Shown here: positions 29,902-40,135 of the stretch, piece by piece | Layout: the number at the start of each line of letters is the position of its first letter | How positions within the stretch are numbered: position 1 is the first letter of the stretch | Assembly: GCF_902652685.1 (NCBI RefSeq) | Contig: NZ_CACRUY010000006.1 | Span: 83,391-147,390 of the forward strand | Source of the DNA: Mycobacterium sp. Marseille-P9652 | GTDB taxonomy: Bacteria > Actinomycetota > Actinomycetes > Mycobacteriales > Mycobacteriaceae | Length of the DNA: 64,000 nucleotides | Reading direction: 5' to 3' | Program-made: the position numbers and the translations under genes | Notes under the pieces: model-generated | Databases searched by the model: none | The model's input: only the letters and a program-made list of their open reading frames with translations | What the model was told of the DNA's origin: nothing

Positions 29902-30321
29902 ATGCGTATCGAAGCGAGGCTGTTCGGCTTCATCTTCGGCTTTTTCATCTTCGCGACGGTGTTGTACATCGTCCTGACCGCGCTGTTCGCCACGGGCGGC
30001 ACCGAATGGGCCGGCGCTACCGCGCTGGCGCTGACCGCCGGCCTGGCCTTCATCATCTTCACCTTCTTCCAGTTCGTCTCGCGCCGGATCGACACCCGCC
30101 CCGAGGACTACGAGGGTGCCGAAATCAGTGACGGCGCAGGCGAATTGGGCTTCTTCAGCCCGCACAGCTGGTGGCCGATCCTGATTGCGCTGTCCGCTTC
30201 GGTGGCGGCGGTCGGCATCGCGCTGTGGCCGCCGTGGCTCCTCGCCGCCGGTGCGGTATTCATCCTGGCCTCCGTCGGCGGACTGGTTTTCGAGTACTAC
30301 ATCGGGCCCGAGAAGCACTGA
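29902..30321 (+). CDS. ctaF: Cytochrome c oxidase subunit IV, CtaF
   Basis: 139-aa actinobacterial oxidase subunit with four hydrophobic helices: [59 protein letters not shown], and [19 protein letters not shown]. The central loop is [31 protein letters not shown], read in parts. Starts 17 bp after ctaC and completes the aa3 terminal oxidase with CtaE, encoded opposite the qcr genes. Confidence 0.95.
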   Translation: MRIEARLFGFIFGFFIFATVLYIVLTALFATGGTEWAGATALALTAGLAFIIFTFFQFVSRRIDTRPEDYEGAEISDGAGELGFFSPHSWWPILIALSASVAAVGIALWPPWLLAAGAVFILASVGGLVFEYYIGPEKH

Positions 30322-30501
30322 CGAGCGGCCAAAGGTCACAATCAGGCCAACACTTGTTCGGTGCGGCTTCGCCCGTACTTCTTTGCTCCGCACCGTTCGG
30401 TAGGGTTGCCCAAGCACCATGAGTACGTCCCAAGCGCGCGCGCAACGAGGTAGCCGCGGAGCCCCGCGCGCTGGTGATGCAGTTGGACAGGGCAGGCAAC
30501 A

Positions 30502-31296
30502 ATGAGCGGGCCGAAAACGCCGGAATTCGAACCTGAGGAACACAATTCCGCCAGCGAGCTCAGCGCCGACCACGAGCCGGGCGGCGAATGGGAACCGCAC
30601 GAGGAATTGGATCCCGCGGGGGAGTCCGAGCCATTCGGAGAACCGGCCGGCGACAGCGCCGAAATGGCGGAAGTCGAACAGACGGGACAGACCGACGCAT
30701 ATTCGCGGGCGTACTCGGCCCCGGAGTCCGAGCACTTCGTCACCGGCCCCTACGTGCCGGCCGACCTCCGGCTGTACGACTACGACGGCTACGACGACTC
30801 GGCGGACTTCGACGACGAACACCGCGCCCCGCGCTGGCCGTGGGTGGTGGGGTGGGCCGCCATCGTGGCCGCGATCGCGCTTGTGGTCTCGGTGTCGCTG
30901 CTGGTGACGCGGACGGACACCAGCAAGCTCGCCAACCCCGGCACCACCACCACGGCGTCGACGCCGCCGACGCAAGATGAGATCACGACCACCAAGGCGC
31001 CGCCTCCGCCCACCACTCCCGCGGGGCCGCGACAGGTGACCTACTCGGTGACGGGCACCAAGGCGCCCGGCGACATCATCTCGGTGACCTACGTCGACGC
31101 CTCCGGCCGGCGCCGCACCCAGCACAACGTCTATATCCCGTGGTCGATCACGGTCACACCGATCTCGCAGTCCGACGTCGGCTCGGTCGAGGCGTCCAGC
31201 CTGTTCCGGGTCAGCAAACTGAACTGCTCGATCACCACGAGCGACGGGACCGTGCTCTCGTCGAACTCCGGTGACGGACCGCAGACGAGCTGCTGA
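30502..31296 (+). CDS. mmpS3: MmpS3-type membrane protein
   Basis: 264 aa. A long acidic, disordered cytoplasmic N-terminus (about 1-110) contains many Glu/Asp and [18 protein letters not shown]. One transmembrane helix, [21 protein letters not shown], is followed by a Thr/Pro-rich stretch ([20 protein letters not shown]). The MmpS periplasmic domain then shows [21 protein letters not shown] and [15 protein letters not shown], ending in Cys. Unlike MmpS4/5 it is not next to an mmpL gene. The stop shares one base with the next start (TGATG). Confidence 0.9.
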   Translation: MSGPKTPEFEPEEHNSASELSADHEPGGEWEPHEELDPAGESEPFGEPAGDSAEMAEVEQTGQTDAYSRAYSAPESEHFVTGPYVPADLRLYDYDGYDDSADFDDEHRAPRWPWVVGWAAIVAAIALVVSVSLLVTRTDTSKLANPGTTTTASTPPTQDEITTTKAPPPPTTPAGPRQVTYSVTGTKAPGDIISVTYVDASGRRRTQHNVYIPWSITVTPISQSDVGSVEASSLFRVSKLNCSITTSDGTVLSSNSGDGPQTSC

Positions 31297-31928
31297 TGGT
31301 GAGCAAATACTCCGCATACCGGCGCGGCGACGACACGATCGCGCCGGACGTCATCGACCGCATCCTGGTCGGCGCGTGCGCCGCCGTGTGGCTGATCTGG
31401 CTGGGCGTGAGCGTGGCTGCCGTGGTCGCGCTGGTCGACCTCGGTTCGGGCTTCCACAAGGTGGCCGGCAACTCGCACACGACGTGGGTGTTGTACGCCG
31501 TCATCATCGTTTCGGCCCTGATCATCGCCGGGGCGATTCCGGTGCTGGTGCGGGCCCGGCGGATGGCCCGGGCCGAGCCGTCGGCCGAGGCGATGACCGC
31601 CCCGGGCCGGCCGCAGGTGCGGCCCGGCCCGGCCGGGGTGCGCCCCGGCCTCGACCGTGCGCACCCGCCGCGGACCCGGTCCGCCGGCCCGGACAGCGAA
31701 TGGTCCGGCGCCGCGGTCGACCGGGTGTGGCTGCGCGGCACCGTGTTGCTGGCCGGCTCGATCGGCATCGCGCTGATCGCCGTCGCCGCGGCGACGTACC
31801 TGATGGCCGTCGGTCACGATACGGCCGCCTGGATCGTCTACGGGCTGGCCGCGGCCGTCACCGTGACGATGCCGGTGGTGGAGTGGCTGCAGATTCGCCA
31901 GCTGCGCCGCGTGGTCGACGAGCGCTAG
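31296..31928 (+). CDS. DUF2561 membrane protein (Rv2197c-like)
   Basis: 210 aa with four hydrophobic helices: ILVGACAAVWLIWLGVSVAAV, WVLYAVIIVSALIIAGAIPVLV, VLLAGSIGIALIAVAAATYLM, and WIVYGLAAAVTVTMPVVEWL. The two pairs are separated by a basic, Pro/Arg-rich loop (about 85-140). ATG overlaps the mmpS3 stop by 1 bp, so the two are coupled. Mycobacteria-specific; function unknown. Conserved position beside the bc1-aa3 genes hints at envelope or respiratory-complex association. Confidence 0.87.
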   Translation: MVSKYSAYRRGDDTIAPDVIDRILVGACAAVWLIWLGVSVAAVVALVDLGSGFHKVAGNSHTTWVLYAVIIVSALIIAGAIPVLVRARRMARAEPSAEAMTAPGRPQVRPGPAGVRPGLDRAHPPRTRSAGPDSEWSGAAVDRVWLRGTVLLAGSIGIALIAVAAATYLMAVGHDTAAWIVYGLAAAVTVTMPVVEWLQIRQLRRVVDER

Positions 31929-31970
31929 CGGGACGCCTCACCGGGCGGGCGCCGCGTCTTCGGGACGGTG

Positions 31971-32050
31971 GGGTTGAGTGTGCGTCCTGGGCGTCGAGTG
32001 TGCACCCTGGGTGTCGAGTCTGCATCCTTGGCGTTGAGTCTGCGCTAGGG
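31971..32050. repeat. Four degenerate 20-bp tandem repeats
   Basis: Four consecutive 20-bp units (31971, 31991, 32011, 32031) share the core GTcGAGTsTGC followed by a CCTGG-like end. The third and fourth units drift. Located in the convergent intergenic region between the DUF2561 gene and qcrB, about 80 bp before a strong hairpin. No open frame of interest. Confidence 0.7.
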
Positions 32051-32128
32051 GCGGCGTATCCGCCGATTTCCCGCCCTGGATGCAATCTCAACGCCGTGAA
32101 TTCACTCTCGAAAGCCCGCCCCGTCAAC

Positions 32129-32162
32129 ACAGTGAGGGCCGCGTCGCCGCGGCCCTCACTGT
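32129..32162. terminator. 15-bp perfect hairpin, bidirectional terminator
   Basis: ACAGTGAGGGCCGCG (32129-32143), loop TCGC, then the exact reverse complement to 32162. It lies 14 bp beyond the qcrB stop, between convergent genes. It is followed on the plus side by GTTGTAG rather than a U-tract, a common form in mycobacteria. The stem is perfect and GC-rich, so a transcription stop for both operons is likely. Confidence 0.75.
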
Positions 32163-32176
32163 CGTTGTAGGGACTG

Positions 32177-33892
32177 CTAGTGCCCGCCGTGCTCCCCGTT
32201 GGACCCGTTGGACCCGTTGGATCCGTTGGGCGAACCGACGATGCTCGCCTGCTCCTCGCGCAGCGCGGTCAGGAGGCGTTGCTCCGACGCGTGCGCCGCC
32301 TCGCGCAGCGCCGCGTCCTCGGACGCGGGGTCGGCGCGCAGGAAGCTGCCGCTACCCGGGGTGCCGCCGTAGCCGAGCTTGTTCATCCGCTTGGGCAACG
32401 CGGTGCCCTGGTACTCCAGGGCCAGCGGGTGACCGTGGTCGTCGACGGGCCCGAGCGGCTGGTGCAGCTCGATGTACGCGCCGTGCGGCAACCGCTTGAT
32501 GATGCCGGTCTCGATGCCGTGCTCGAGCACCTCGCGGTCGCTGCGCTGCAGGCCGACGGCCCACCGGTAGGCGATGAAGTAGACGATCGGCGGCAGGACC
32601 ACCATCCCGATGCGCCCGATCCAGGTCGTCGCGTTCAGCGAGATGTCGAACTTCAGCGCGATGATGTCGTTCATGGCGCTGAACGTGAGCACCATGTAGA
32701 ACGCGATCGCCATCGCGCCGATCGACGTGCGCACCGGGGCGTCCCGCGGCCGCTGCAGCAGGTTGTGGTGGGCATGGTCACCGCTGAACCGCTTCTCCAG
32801 GAACGGGTAGACGATCAGCAGGATGAAGATCAGGCCCATCAGCAGCGCCACCCAGACGGGGGCCGGGATGGTGTGGTGCCAGAAGTAGAACTCCCAAGGC
32901 GGCCAGACACGGGCCAGGCCTTCGGTCCACATCATGTAGAAGTCGGGCTGCGATCCGGCCGAGACGTGGGATGGCTTGTAGGGCCCCAGGTTCCAGATCG
33001 GGTTGATCTGCAGCAGGCCGCCCATGAGGCCGAGCACGCCGACGATCGCGGCGAAGAACGCGCCGGACTTGACCGCGAAGATCGGCATGACCCGCACGCC
33101 GACCACGTTGTGCTCGGTGCGGCCCGGTCCGGGGAACTGGGTGTGCTTCTGGAACCACACCATGGCCAGGTGCAGCCCGATCAGCGCCAGGATGATCCCC
33201 GGCAGCAGCAGGATGTGCAGGGCGTACATGCGCGGGATGATGTAGCCGTTGGTGGCGCATTCGTATCCCACACCGCCGCAAGGGAAGTCGCCGCCGAACA
33301 GCGCCCAGTGCAGCCAGGTGCCGATCACCGGCATCCCCAGCGTGATCGACGACAGCGACGCCCGGATCCCGATGCCCGAGAGCAGGTCGTCGGGCAGCGA
33401 GTAGCCGAAGAAGCCCTCGAACATCGCCAGGATCAGCAGCAGCGAGCCGATGACCCAGTTCGCCTCACGCGGCCGCCGGAACGCGCCGGTGAAGAAGATG
33501 CGCGCGAGGTGCACCATGATCGAGGCGGCGAAAAGCAGTGCCGCCCAGTGGTGTACCTGGCGCACGAACAGGCCGCCGCGCACCTCGAACGAGATGTCGA
33601 GCGTGGACGCGAAGGCCTTGGACATGTCGACGCCGCGCAGCGGCTGGTACACGCCGTTGTAGGTGACCTCGGCCATCGACGGGTCGAAGAACAGCGACAG
33701 GTAAACGCCGGTGAGCAGCAGCACGATGAAGCTGTACATCGCGATCTCGCCCAGCAGGAACGACCAGTGGGTCGGAAAGACCTTGTTGAGCTGCCTGCGG
33801 ACCGCAGCCGACGGGTGGTAGCGGGTGTCGATGTCCTCGCCCTGACGGGCCAGGACGTCACCGATCTTCGGGGGACTCAGCCGTGGACTCAT
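32177..33892 (-). CDS. qcrB: Cytochrome bc1 complex subunit b, QcrB
   Basis: Diheme cytochrome b of the quinol:cytochrome c reductase, 571 aa, plasma membrane. Heme-ligand histidines occur in [22 protein letters not shown] and in the third/fourth-helix [31 protein letters not shown] is the mycobacterial form of the Qo-site PEWY motif. Thr323 in MMWTEGLAR likely equals Thr313 of M. tuberculosis, the Q203 (telacebec) resistance position. Relative to the remembered M. tuberculosis sequence there is a 10-residue insert with two Cys at about 205-216 and a Gly-Ser-Asn repeat tail. ATG overlaps the qcrA stop (ATGA). Confidence 0.97.
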   Translation of the reverse strand: MSPRLSPPKIGDVLARQGEDIDTRYHPSAAVRRQLNKVFPTHWSFLLGEIAMYSFIVLLLTGVYLSLFFDPSMAEVTYNGVYQPLRGVDMSKAFASTLDISFEVRGGLFVRQVHHWAALLFAASIMVHLARIFFTGAFRRPREANWVIGSLLLILAMFEGFFGYSLPDDLLSGIGIRASLSSITLGMPVIGTWLHWALFGGDFPCGGVGYECATNGYIIPRMYALHILLLPGIILALIGLHLAMVWFQKHTQFPGPGRTEHNVVGVRVMPIFAVKSGAFFAAIVGVLGLMGGLLQINPIWNLGPYKPSHVSAGSQPDFYMMWTEGLARVWPPWEFYFWHHTIPAPVWVALLMGLIFILLIVYPFLEKRFSGDHAHHNLLQRPRDAPVRTSIGAMAIAFYMVLTFSAMNDIIALKFDISLNATTWIGRIGMVVLPPIVYFIAYRWAVGLQRSDREVLEHGIETGIIKRLPHGAYIELHQPLGPVDDHGHPLALEYQGTALPKRMNKLGYGGTPGSGSFLRADPASEDAALREAAHASEQRLLTALREEQASIVGSPNGSNGSNGSNGEHGGH

Positions 33893-35094
33893 GTTGTCGT
33901 CCTTTCCCAGAATGCCGGTCCGACGGGCTCGACGAAGTCACCGTTGGCGACCAGATACCCATTGGTGTCGATTGTGATGGGCAGTTGCGCCAGAGCGCGC
34001 GCCGCCGGGCCGAAGATCGGCTTGGCGAAGTGCAGCGCGTCGAACTGCGACTGGTGGCACGGGCAGAGAATCCGGTAGGTCTGCTCCTCGTACAGCGATG
34101 CGGGGCAGCCCAGGTGCGAGCACACCTTCGTGTAGGCGAACAACTCGCCGAAGTTGAAGCTCTCCTGGCCCTGCCGCTTGACGACCCGCTGCATGTCGCC
34201 CGGCCGGATGCGGATGAGCATCACGGGGTTGCGGACGCCCTGGTTGATCGCCCGGAGCTTCTCCTGCGACTCCGGCGTGGTGCCGTCGCCGTCGGACTCG
34301 CGCCACGGGAAGACGGTCTCCATGCCGCCGGCGTCGATGTCCTCGGGTCGCATCCTGATGAACGGCGCCCCGGTGTAGTCGCCGGTGGCCCGGGCCAGGT
34401 AGATGGTCTCGCCGGGGTAGCGCGGGGTCCAGCCCGACGTCCACAGCACGGCCTTCTTGCCGCTGGCGGTGGGCACCACCGGCTTCCACGGGTTCTTGAT
34501 CAGGCCGCCGGCAAACGCGACGAGGGTACCCAGGCCGAACGCGCCCAGGCCCATGCCCAGCGACAGCCCGATGAGCTTGCGGCGCCGCACCGTGGAGCCC
34601 TCGAGGGCGTCGCCGAGGTTCGCCAGTACCGTCTTGCGGTCGATGTCGCGGGAGGCGCCGTCGTGCCGCTGCTGGATCGAAATCTCTTCCGGGATGAAGC
34701 GTTTCTGGTACAGCACCACGCCGATGGCGATCGACAGGATCGACATGCCGAACGTCAGGCCGTACAGCGGGGTGGCCAGGGTGTAGAACCAGCTGCCCGC
34801 CGCCTCCTTCGGCTTGTACTCCCACGGCCAGAACAGGAACACGAGCAGCAGCGCCAGGCCGAACCCGCCGCCCAGCAAAAGCCACCGGGCCACCGACTTC
34901 TCGGCGCGCTTCTCGGCCTTGGTGCCCTCGATCGGCCAGCGCGGCTCCTTGAAGACGGTTTCGACCCCGTCGAGCTTGCCGCCGAGCGCGACGAGTTCCT
35001 CGCGCGACATCGCGGCCAGCGCGGCCTGGTCCGGCTCGCCCGAACCCCCGCCCTTGTCGGTGTCGGAGCCGTGAACGGTGCCTGAGTCGCTCAT
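33889..35094 (-). CDS. qcrA: Rieske iron-sulfur subunit QcrA
   Basis: 401 aa. Three transmembrane helices, as in actinobacterial QcrA, at about 70-90, 105-130 and 175-195 ([56 protein letters not shown]). The Rieske 2Fe-2S motifs are CSHLGCP and CPCHQSQFD with two Cys and two His ligands. ATG at 35094 overlaps the qcrC stop by 4 bp and its own stop overlaps qcrB by 4 bp. The frame extends upstream through qcrC but that is antisense-free overlap only. Confidence 0.96.
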   Translation of the reverse strand: MSDSGTVHGSDTDKGGGSGEPDQAALAAMSREELVALGGKLDGVETVFKEPRWPIEGTKAEKRAEKSVARWLLLGGGFGLALLLVFLFWPWEYKPKEAAGSWFYTLATPLYGLTFGMSILSIAIGVVLYQKRFIPEEISIQQRHDGASRDIDRKTVLANLGDALEGSTVRRRKLIGLSLGMGLGAFGLGTLVAFAGGLIKNPWKPVVPTASGKKAVLWTSGWTPRYPGETIYLARATGDYTGAPFIRMRPEDIDAGGMETVFPWRESDGDGTTPESQEKLRAINQGVRNPVMLIRIRPGDMQRVVKRQGQESFNFGELFAYTKVCSHLGCPASLYEEQTYRILCPCHQSQFDALHFAKPIFGPAARALAQLPITIDTNGYLVANGDFVEPVGPAFWERTTT

Positions 35095-35945
35095 GATGCT
35101 CGTGCCCCAATCCAGAGTGCCAACCCGATGGCCGCGACCATCCCGATGATCCAGGCGGCCATGCCCTCGGGCGCCGGACCGAACCCGCCGAGGCCGTAGC
35201 CGCCCGGCTGGCGCTCCTCGGTCACGGCCTTGACGTAGCCGATGATGTCCTTCTTGGCGTCCAGGGACAGCTGGCGGTCGGAGAACTTGGGCATGTTCTG
35301 CGGCCCGGTCCGCATGGCGGCCAGGATCTGCTGCTCGTTGGCGGGCTCCAGCGGCGGTGCGTACTTGCCGGACGACAGGGCGCCGCCCTTGCCGGTGAAG
35401 TTGTGGCACGACGAGCAGTTCAGCCGGAACAGGTCGCCGCCGCGGCCCAGGTCCTGCCCGCGCAGCGACCGCATCGCGAGACTGCCGTCCGGGTTGCGCT
35501 CGACGGTGGGGCCGCCGCCGTTGGCCTGGACGTAGGCGCCGATCGCGTCGACCTGGGCGTCGTCGAAGATGGGCTCCTTGCGGGGAGCCTGGGCCTCGCC
35601 GCGCATGGCGGGCATCCGGCCGGTCGACACCTGGAAGTAGACGGCCGCCTCGCCGACGCCGATCAGGCTGGGGCCGTGGTCGGGGACGCCCTGGAGGTTG
35701 GCGCCGTGGCAGGACACGCACGAGGTCTCGAACAGCTGCTTGCCGGTGCGCAGCGTGGCCGAGCCCGATTCGTCGGCCACGGCCACCTGTGGCCGCGGCG
35801 TGAGGACGGCGGCCAGTCCGCCGGCGATCGTCAGCGCGATCAGCAGCAGCAGTCCGCCCGACAACCGGCGGCGAAGGCGGCGCCGCGAGCGGTCACTGCG
35901 CGGGCTGGCCGACTTGCGGTTTCGCATGGACCCCAGCTTCTTCAA
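35091..35945 (-). CDS. qcrC: Diheme cytochrome c subunit QcrC
   Basis: Membrane-tethered diheme cytochrome c that wires the bc1 complex directly to the aa3 oxidase. 284 aa from TTG. N-terminal helix [21 protein letters not shown], heme sites [11 protein letters not shown] and [12 protein letters not shown], and a C-terminal anchor [19 protein letters not shown]. The TTG at 35945 is chosen because AGGAG lies 7 nt upstream and the resulting LKKLG matches the M. tuberculosis MTKLG start. An upstream ATG (35963) would add six residues. qcrC-qcrA-qcrB are linked by two 4-bp overlaps. Confidence 0.94.
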   Translation of the reverse strand: MKKLGSMRNRKSASPRSDRSRRRLRRRLSGGLLLLIALTIAGGLAAVLTPRPQVAVADESGSATLRTGKQLFETSCVSCHGANLQGVPDHGPSLIGVGEAAVYFQVSTGRMPAMRGEAQAPRKEPIFDDAQVDAIGAYVQANGGGPTVERNPDGSLAMRSLRGQDLGRGGDLFRLNCSSCHNFTGKGGALSSGKYAPPLEPANEQQILAAMRTGPQNMPKFSDRQLSLDAKKDIIGYVKAVTEERQPGGYGLGGFGPAPEGMAAWIIGMVAAIGLALWIGARAS

Positions 35946-35985
35946 CCGAGCTCTCCTGTTCATTCCAGTATTCGGAGCCGCGGGC

Positions 35986-36597
35986 TCAACGGATGAAATA
36001 GATCACGGCGAACAGCGCGATCCACACGATGTCGACGAAATGCCAGTAGTAGGAGACGACGATGCTGGCCGTCGCCTGTGCGGGGGTGAACTTGGTCATC
36101 GTGGTGCGGACCAGCAGGAAGATGAATGCGATCAACCCGCCGGTGACGTGGAGGCCGTGGAAGCCGGTGGCCAGGTAGAAGACGCTGCCGTACGCGCTGC
36201 CGGCGATGGTGGTCCCGTGGGTGGCCAGGTGGTAGTACTCGTAGCCCTGGCCGATGACGAAGAACAGGCCCATCAGGAAGGTGATCACGTACCACCGGCG
36301 CAGGCCGAAGACGTCGCCGCGCTCGGCGGCGAACACGCCCATCTGGCAGGTGAACGACGACGCGATCAGCACCAGCGTCACGGGGACGGCCTGATACAGG
36401 TTCAGCTCGGTGGGCGGCGGCGGCCACTTCCCACCGGACTGCGACCGCGCGGTGAAGTACATCGCGAACAGGCCGGCAAAGAACATGAGCTCGCTGGAAA
36501 GCCACACTATGGTGCCGACACTGACCATGTTGGGGCGATTCAGCGAATGCACTCTGGACGTGATCGCAGTACCCGAGGTCCCTACAGCGCTGGTCAC
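35986..36597 (-). CDS. ctaE: Cytochrome c oxidase subunit III, CtaE
   Basis: 203 aa from GTG 36597, same length as the M. tuberculosis protein. Five transmembrane helices, for example [75 protein letters not shown] and [19 protein letters not shown]. The family motif HGLHVTGG and the C-terminal WHFVDIVW are intact. First gene of ctaE-qcrCAB (40-bp gap to qcrC). Divergent from trpD. Confidence 0.96.
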   Translation of the reverse strand: MTSAVGTSGTAITSRVHSLNRPNMVSVGTIVWLSSELMFFAGLFAMYFTARSQSGGKWPPPPTELNLYQAVPVTLVLIASSFTCQMGVFAAERGDVFGLRRWYVITFLMGLFFVIGQGYEYYHLATHGTTIAGSAYGSVFYLATGFHGLHVTGGLIAFIFLLVRTTMTKFTPAQATASIVVSYYWHFVDIVWIALFAVIYFIR

Positions 36598-36701
36598 ATC
36601 CGCAAGTATGACGCTTTGTAGTTGTCGAACTCTACCCGGGTGGCCAATTGGCTCCCGTGGTGTCGTTTTCGGGCGGCCGGGCTGCGTGGGACCATCGGCG
36701 C

Positions 36702-37805
36702 GTGGCCCCTGGTTCGTCCGCGTCATCCGAGGCTTCCTCTGACGCCTCCCCGCCGCACCCGGCACCGTCGTGGCCGCAGGTGCTGGCCCGGCTGACGGCG
36801 GGTCGCGAACTGGCCCGCGGCCAGGCCGCGTGGGCGATGGACCAGGTCATGACCGGCGCGGCGCAGCCCGCGCAGATCGCCGCGTTCGCGGTGGCGATGC
36901 AGATGAAGGTGCCCACCGCGGCCGAGGTGGGCGAGCTGGCCGACGTGATGCTGAGCCACGCCCGCAAGCTGCCGGCCGGCGCGATCCCCGATGACGCCGT
37001 CGACATCGTCGGCACCGGCGGCGACGGTGTGAACACGGTCAACCTTTCCACGATGGCGGCGATCGTGGTCGCGGCGGCCGGCGTGCCGGTGGTCAAGCAC
37101 GGCAACCGGGCCTCGTCGTCGCTGTCGGGCGGCGCCGACACGCTCGAGGCCCTTGGGGTGCGCATCGACCTCGGGCCCCAACAGGTCGCGCAGAGTCTGG
37201 CCGAGGTCGGGATCGGGTTCTGCTTCGCGCCGCTGTTTCACCCGTCGTACCGGCACGCGTCGGTGGTGCGCCGCGAGATCGGGGTGCCGACGGTCTTCAA
37301 TCTTCTTGGGCCGCTTACCAATCCGGCCCAGCCGCGGGCCGGGTTGATCGGTTGCGCGTTCGCCGACCTGGCCGAGGTGATGGCCAGGGTGTTCGCGGCT
37401 CGCCGGTCCAGCGTGCTGTTGGTGCACGGCGATGACGGGCTCGACGAGCTGACCACCACCACGACGAGCACCATCTGGCGGGTGCAGGCCGGCACGGTGG
37501 ACCGGCTGACCTTCGACCCGGCCGGCTTCGGCTTCGCCCGGGCCGACCTGGAGGACCTGATCGGGGGCGACGCGCAGGCCAACGCGGCCGAGGTGCGGGC
37601 GGTGCTGTCGGGTGCCCAGGGGCCGGTCCGGGACGCCGTCGTGCTCAACGCCGCGGGAGCGATCGTGGCGCACGCCGGCCTATCCAGTCGCGCCGAATGG
37701 TTGCCGGCGTGGGAGGACGGGCTCCAGCGCGCCCGCGCGGCCATCGACTCGGGCGCGGCCGAACAACTCCTCGCGCGATGGGTGCGGTTCGGCCAGCAGG
37801 TCTGA
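36702..37805 (+). CDS. trpD: Anthranilate phosphoribosyltransferase TrpD
   Basis: Second committed step of tryptophan synthesis, 367 aa. Visible: the PRPP-binding [17 protein letters not shown] and [21 protein letters not shown], the anthranilate-site [15 protein letters not shown], and [15 protein letters not shown] at 36702 chosen to match the M. tuberculosis length; an ATG frame extends upstream to 36648. The last 126 bp overlap, tail to tail, the coding sequence of the DnaQ/UvrC-like gene on the other strand. Confidence 0.96.
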   Translation: MAPGSSASSEASSDASPPHPAPSWPQVLARLTAGRELARGQAAWAMDQVMTGAAQPAQIAAFAVAMQMKVPTAAEVGELADVMLSHARKLPAGAIPDDAVDIVGTGGDGVNTVNLSTMAAIVVAAAGVPVVKHGNRASSSLSGGADTLEALGVRIDLGPQQVAQSLAEVGIGFCFAPLFHPSYRHASVVRREIGVPTVFNLLGPLTNPAQPRAGLIGCAFADLAEVMARVFAARRSSVLLVHGDDGLDELTTTTTSTIWRVQAGTVDRLTFDPAGFGFARADLEDLIGGDAQANAAEVRAVLSGAQGPVRDAVVLNAAGAIVAHAGLSSRAEWLPAWEDGLQRARAAIDSGAAEQLLARWVRFGQQV

Positions 37806-39563
37806 GGCCGCCTGTTCGGCGGCGACCCGCGCGGAGCGCGCCGCCGCCGCCCACGCCGCCCAGGCGCCCGCCGATCGCAGCGGCGAGGCCCACCCTTCCT
37901 CCGAGACGCCGGCGACGCGGACGATGCGCACGCCGGGGGCGGACAGCCACCGCGCGATGAGCGCGGTCTCCTCCACGAGCGCGCCGCCCAGCGGGCCCGG
38001 CGCCGGCAGAATCGTCTGTGCCCCAGCGCAAATCGCGTCGATCACCGGCATCGGCCGCACGCCCCGCCGGGCGGTGCCGGCCGCGGCGAGCTGTCCGTGG
38101 CGGACGACGGCGAGGTGGTATCCGCCCTCGCCGTCGGGCGCGGCGGCGATCAGCTCGGGCAGGGCCGCCAGGGCGCGCAGCCGCTGACCGCGCCACAGGG
38201 CGTCGACGGCGGCGGCGGTGCGGTGGGGCAGGCGCGCGGCGCTCTCGAAGTGGTGCCGGCCGCCCAGGGCGGTCACCTCGGCCACGGCGGCCCCCAGCGC
38301 GCCGTTGTCGGATCCGTCGATCAGGGACGCGGCGCGCGCCACGGCGGCCGCGTACTCGGTGGCCGTCGCGTTGCGGGCGGCCGGGCACGGCGAGACCTCG
38401 ACCTCCGGACAGGCCGGTCCGTGCAGCGCCGAGCGTGCCAGCCGCGCGGTGCACGTGCGCAGGCCCGTGAACCGGGCGAGCAGGTCGGCGGTGTCGGCGG
38501 CGTCGGTGCGGGACCGGAACGGTCCGATCGCGCGGTCGTGCTTCGGGCCCCGCACCACCGCCAGCCGCGGAAACGCCTCGTCGGTGAGCGTGACCCACCA
38601 CCACCGGTGCGGAAACCGCGACCGGCGGTTGTACGGCGGGGCGTGGGCCGCCAGCAGCCTCAGCTCCCGAACGCCGGCCTCCAAAGCGTGCGCGCATTCG
38701 ACGTGGTCGACGGCGGAGGCGAGCCCGACCATCTCCTTCATGCGGCCGCGCGGGTCGGTGCCGTTGAAGTACTGGCTCACCCGGCGGCGCAGGTCGACGG
38801 CGGTCCCGATGTACAAGACTTCCCCGGCCGGCCCGCGAAAGAGGTAGACACCCGGGCGGCGCGGCAGGCCGTCGGCGAGCACCCGCTTGCTGCGCTGGGC
38901 CGGCGTCACGTCGGGCAGGTAGGACCGCAGGTCGGCGTACGTGTGCACCCCCTGGTTGCCGACCCGCTCGATGAGCGCGTGCAGGACGTCGACGGTGGCG
39001 CGGGCGTCGTCGAGGGCGCGGTGGGTGGGCTGCGTGGCGACGGCGAACAGTCGCGCGAGGGCACCCAGGCGCACGCTCGGCGCCTCCTCCCGGCTCAGGA
39101 CGCGGCGCGCCAGCCGGACCGTGCACAGCACCCGCGGCCGCGGCCAGGCGATGTCGCACTGCTGCGCGGCGGCGCGCAGGAAGCCGATGTCGAACCCGGC
39201 ATTGTGCGCGACGTACACGGCGTCACCGGCGAACTCGAGGAACATCGGAAGCACGGCGTCGATGGTCGGCGCGTCGCACACCATGGCCGTCGTGATCCCG
39301 GTCAGCCGCACCACCTGGGGAGGGATGCTGCGCTGGGGGTCGACCAGGGTGGCGAACTCGCCGAGGACGGCGCCGCCGCGCACCTTGACCGCGCCGATCT
39401 CGGTGATGGCGTCCGCAACCGCGCCGCCGGTGCCCTTGCTGCGGCCGCCGGTGGTTTCCAAATCGACCACCACGAAGGTGGTTTCGCGCAGCGACACCTC
39501 ATCGGGGCCGAAGGGGCCGCCCACGTCGGCGAAACTCAGCTGAGCCGCGCCGCCTGCACTCAT
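37680..39563 (-). CDS. DnaQ-like exonuclease fused to UvrC-type GIY-YIG nuclease (Rv2191-like)
   Basis: 627 aa. Residues about 28-200 form a DEDDh exonuclease resembling the DNA polymerase III epsilon subunit: [35 protein letters not shown], and [15 protein letters not shown] UvrC-like GIY-YIG domain follows from about 237: [36 protein letters not shown] (read in parts). The C-terminal part resembles UvrC/Cho but lacks a visible RNase H catalytic set. Probably acts in DNA repair. ATG at 39563; a GTG ten codons upstream is an alternative. C-terminus [11 protein letters not shown] and tail length match M. tuberculosis, supporting the 126-bp antisense overlap with trpD. Confidence 0.92.
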   Translation of the reverse strand: MSAGGAAQLSFADVGGPFGPDEVSLRETTFVVVDLETTGGRSKGTGGAVADAITEIGAVKVRGGAVLGEFATLVDPQRSIPPQVVRLTGITTAMVCDAPTIDAVLPMFLEFAGDAVYVAHNAGFDIGFLRAAAQQCDIAWPRPRVLCTVRLARRVLSREEAPSVRLGALARLFAVATQPTHRALDDARATVDVLHALIERVGNQGVHTYADLRSYLPDVTPAQRSKRVLADGLPRRPGVYLFRGPAGEVLYIGTAVDLRRRVSQYFNGTDPRGRMKEMVGLASAVDHVECAHALEAGVRELRLLAAHAPPYNRRSRFPHRWWWVTLTDEAFPRLAVVRGPKHDRAIGPFRSRTDAADTADLLARFTGLRTCTARLARSALHGPACPEVEVSPCPAARNATATEYAAAVARAASLIDGSDNGALGAAVAEVTALGGRHHFESAARLPHRTAAAVDALWRGQRLRALAALPELIAAAPDGEGGYHLAVVRHGQLAAAGTARRGVRPMPVIDAICAGAQTILPAPGPLGGALVEETALIARWLSAPGVRIVRVAGVSEEGWASPLRSAGAWAAWAAAARSARVAAEQAASDLLAEPHPSREELFGRARVDGRAGALEPVLPRRQPFGATG

Positions 39564-39707
39564 GGCCGAAACGTTAGGGAGGCCCACCGACACCCGCGGG
39601 TTCCCACGCCGGTCGCGCGGGCGGCGAAACGTGTCGGTGGTCGCGGTTAGCGTGCGGTCAGTGCGACGTCCCGTTCGCCCCGAGCCCGACCGAGAGGACC
39701 AACCCCG

Positions 39708-39965
39708 ATGGCACAGATCCCGTTCGGAGAGGACAGTCCGGATGCCCGCGCTTGCGCCCGCACCGGGCCGGTGGTCATCGACTGCGACGAATGCGCGGTG
39801 CGTGGCCCCGGATGCCGCGACTGCGTGGTCAGCGTGTTACTCGGCGTGCCCGAGACGTTATTGCAGGACGAACGCGCCGCACTCGAGGTGCTCGCCGATG
39901 TCGGATTGGCGCCGCGACTGCGGCTGGTGCCGATTCGGCGCGACCGCGGTTCTGGTGTAGCGTAA
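39708..39965 (+). CDS. Small Cys-rich conserved protein
   Basis: 85 aa, ATG start. Five Cys, four of them spaced as CDEC and CRDC ([20 protein letters not shown]), suggesting a zinc-knuckle or ribbon-like metal site. The second half is an amphipathic helix ([21 protein letters not shown]). Conserved in mycobacteria upstream of the NlpC/P60 gene as far as I remember, but no function is known. It is 170 bp upstream of that gene, in the same direction. Confidence 0.75.
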   Translation: MAQIPFGEDSPDARACARTGPVVIDCDECAVRGPGCRDCVVSVLLGVPETLLQDERAALEVLADVGLAPRLRLVPIRRDRGSGVA

Positions 39966-40135
39966 TCGCCTTGTGCGCCAACGAACCTGACTCACTCTCA
40001 CGGAAATGACAGAAATCTTTCCAATTTCTTAATCGCCCGCTTTGGACAAACGCCGATATCGTTTCGTAACCTGTTTGAGACCTAAACCCAGCTCGACGCC
40101 ACGTCCGTCGAACGGCCGTTTAAGGAAGACAAATC

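Noticed and set aside
39966-40135. c-di-AMP (ydaO) riboswitch before the NlpC/P60 gene
   Set aside because: Such elements precede some actinobacterial cell-wall hydrolase genes, but I could not recognise the conserved ydaO core by eye.
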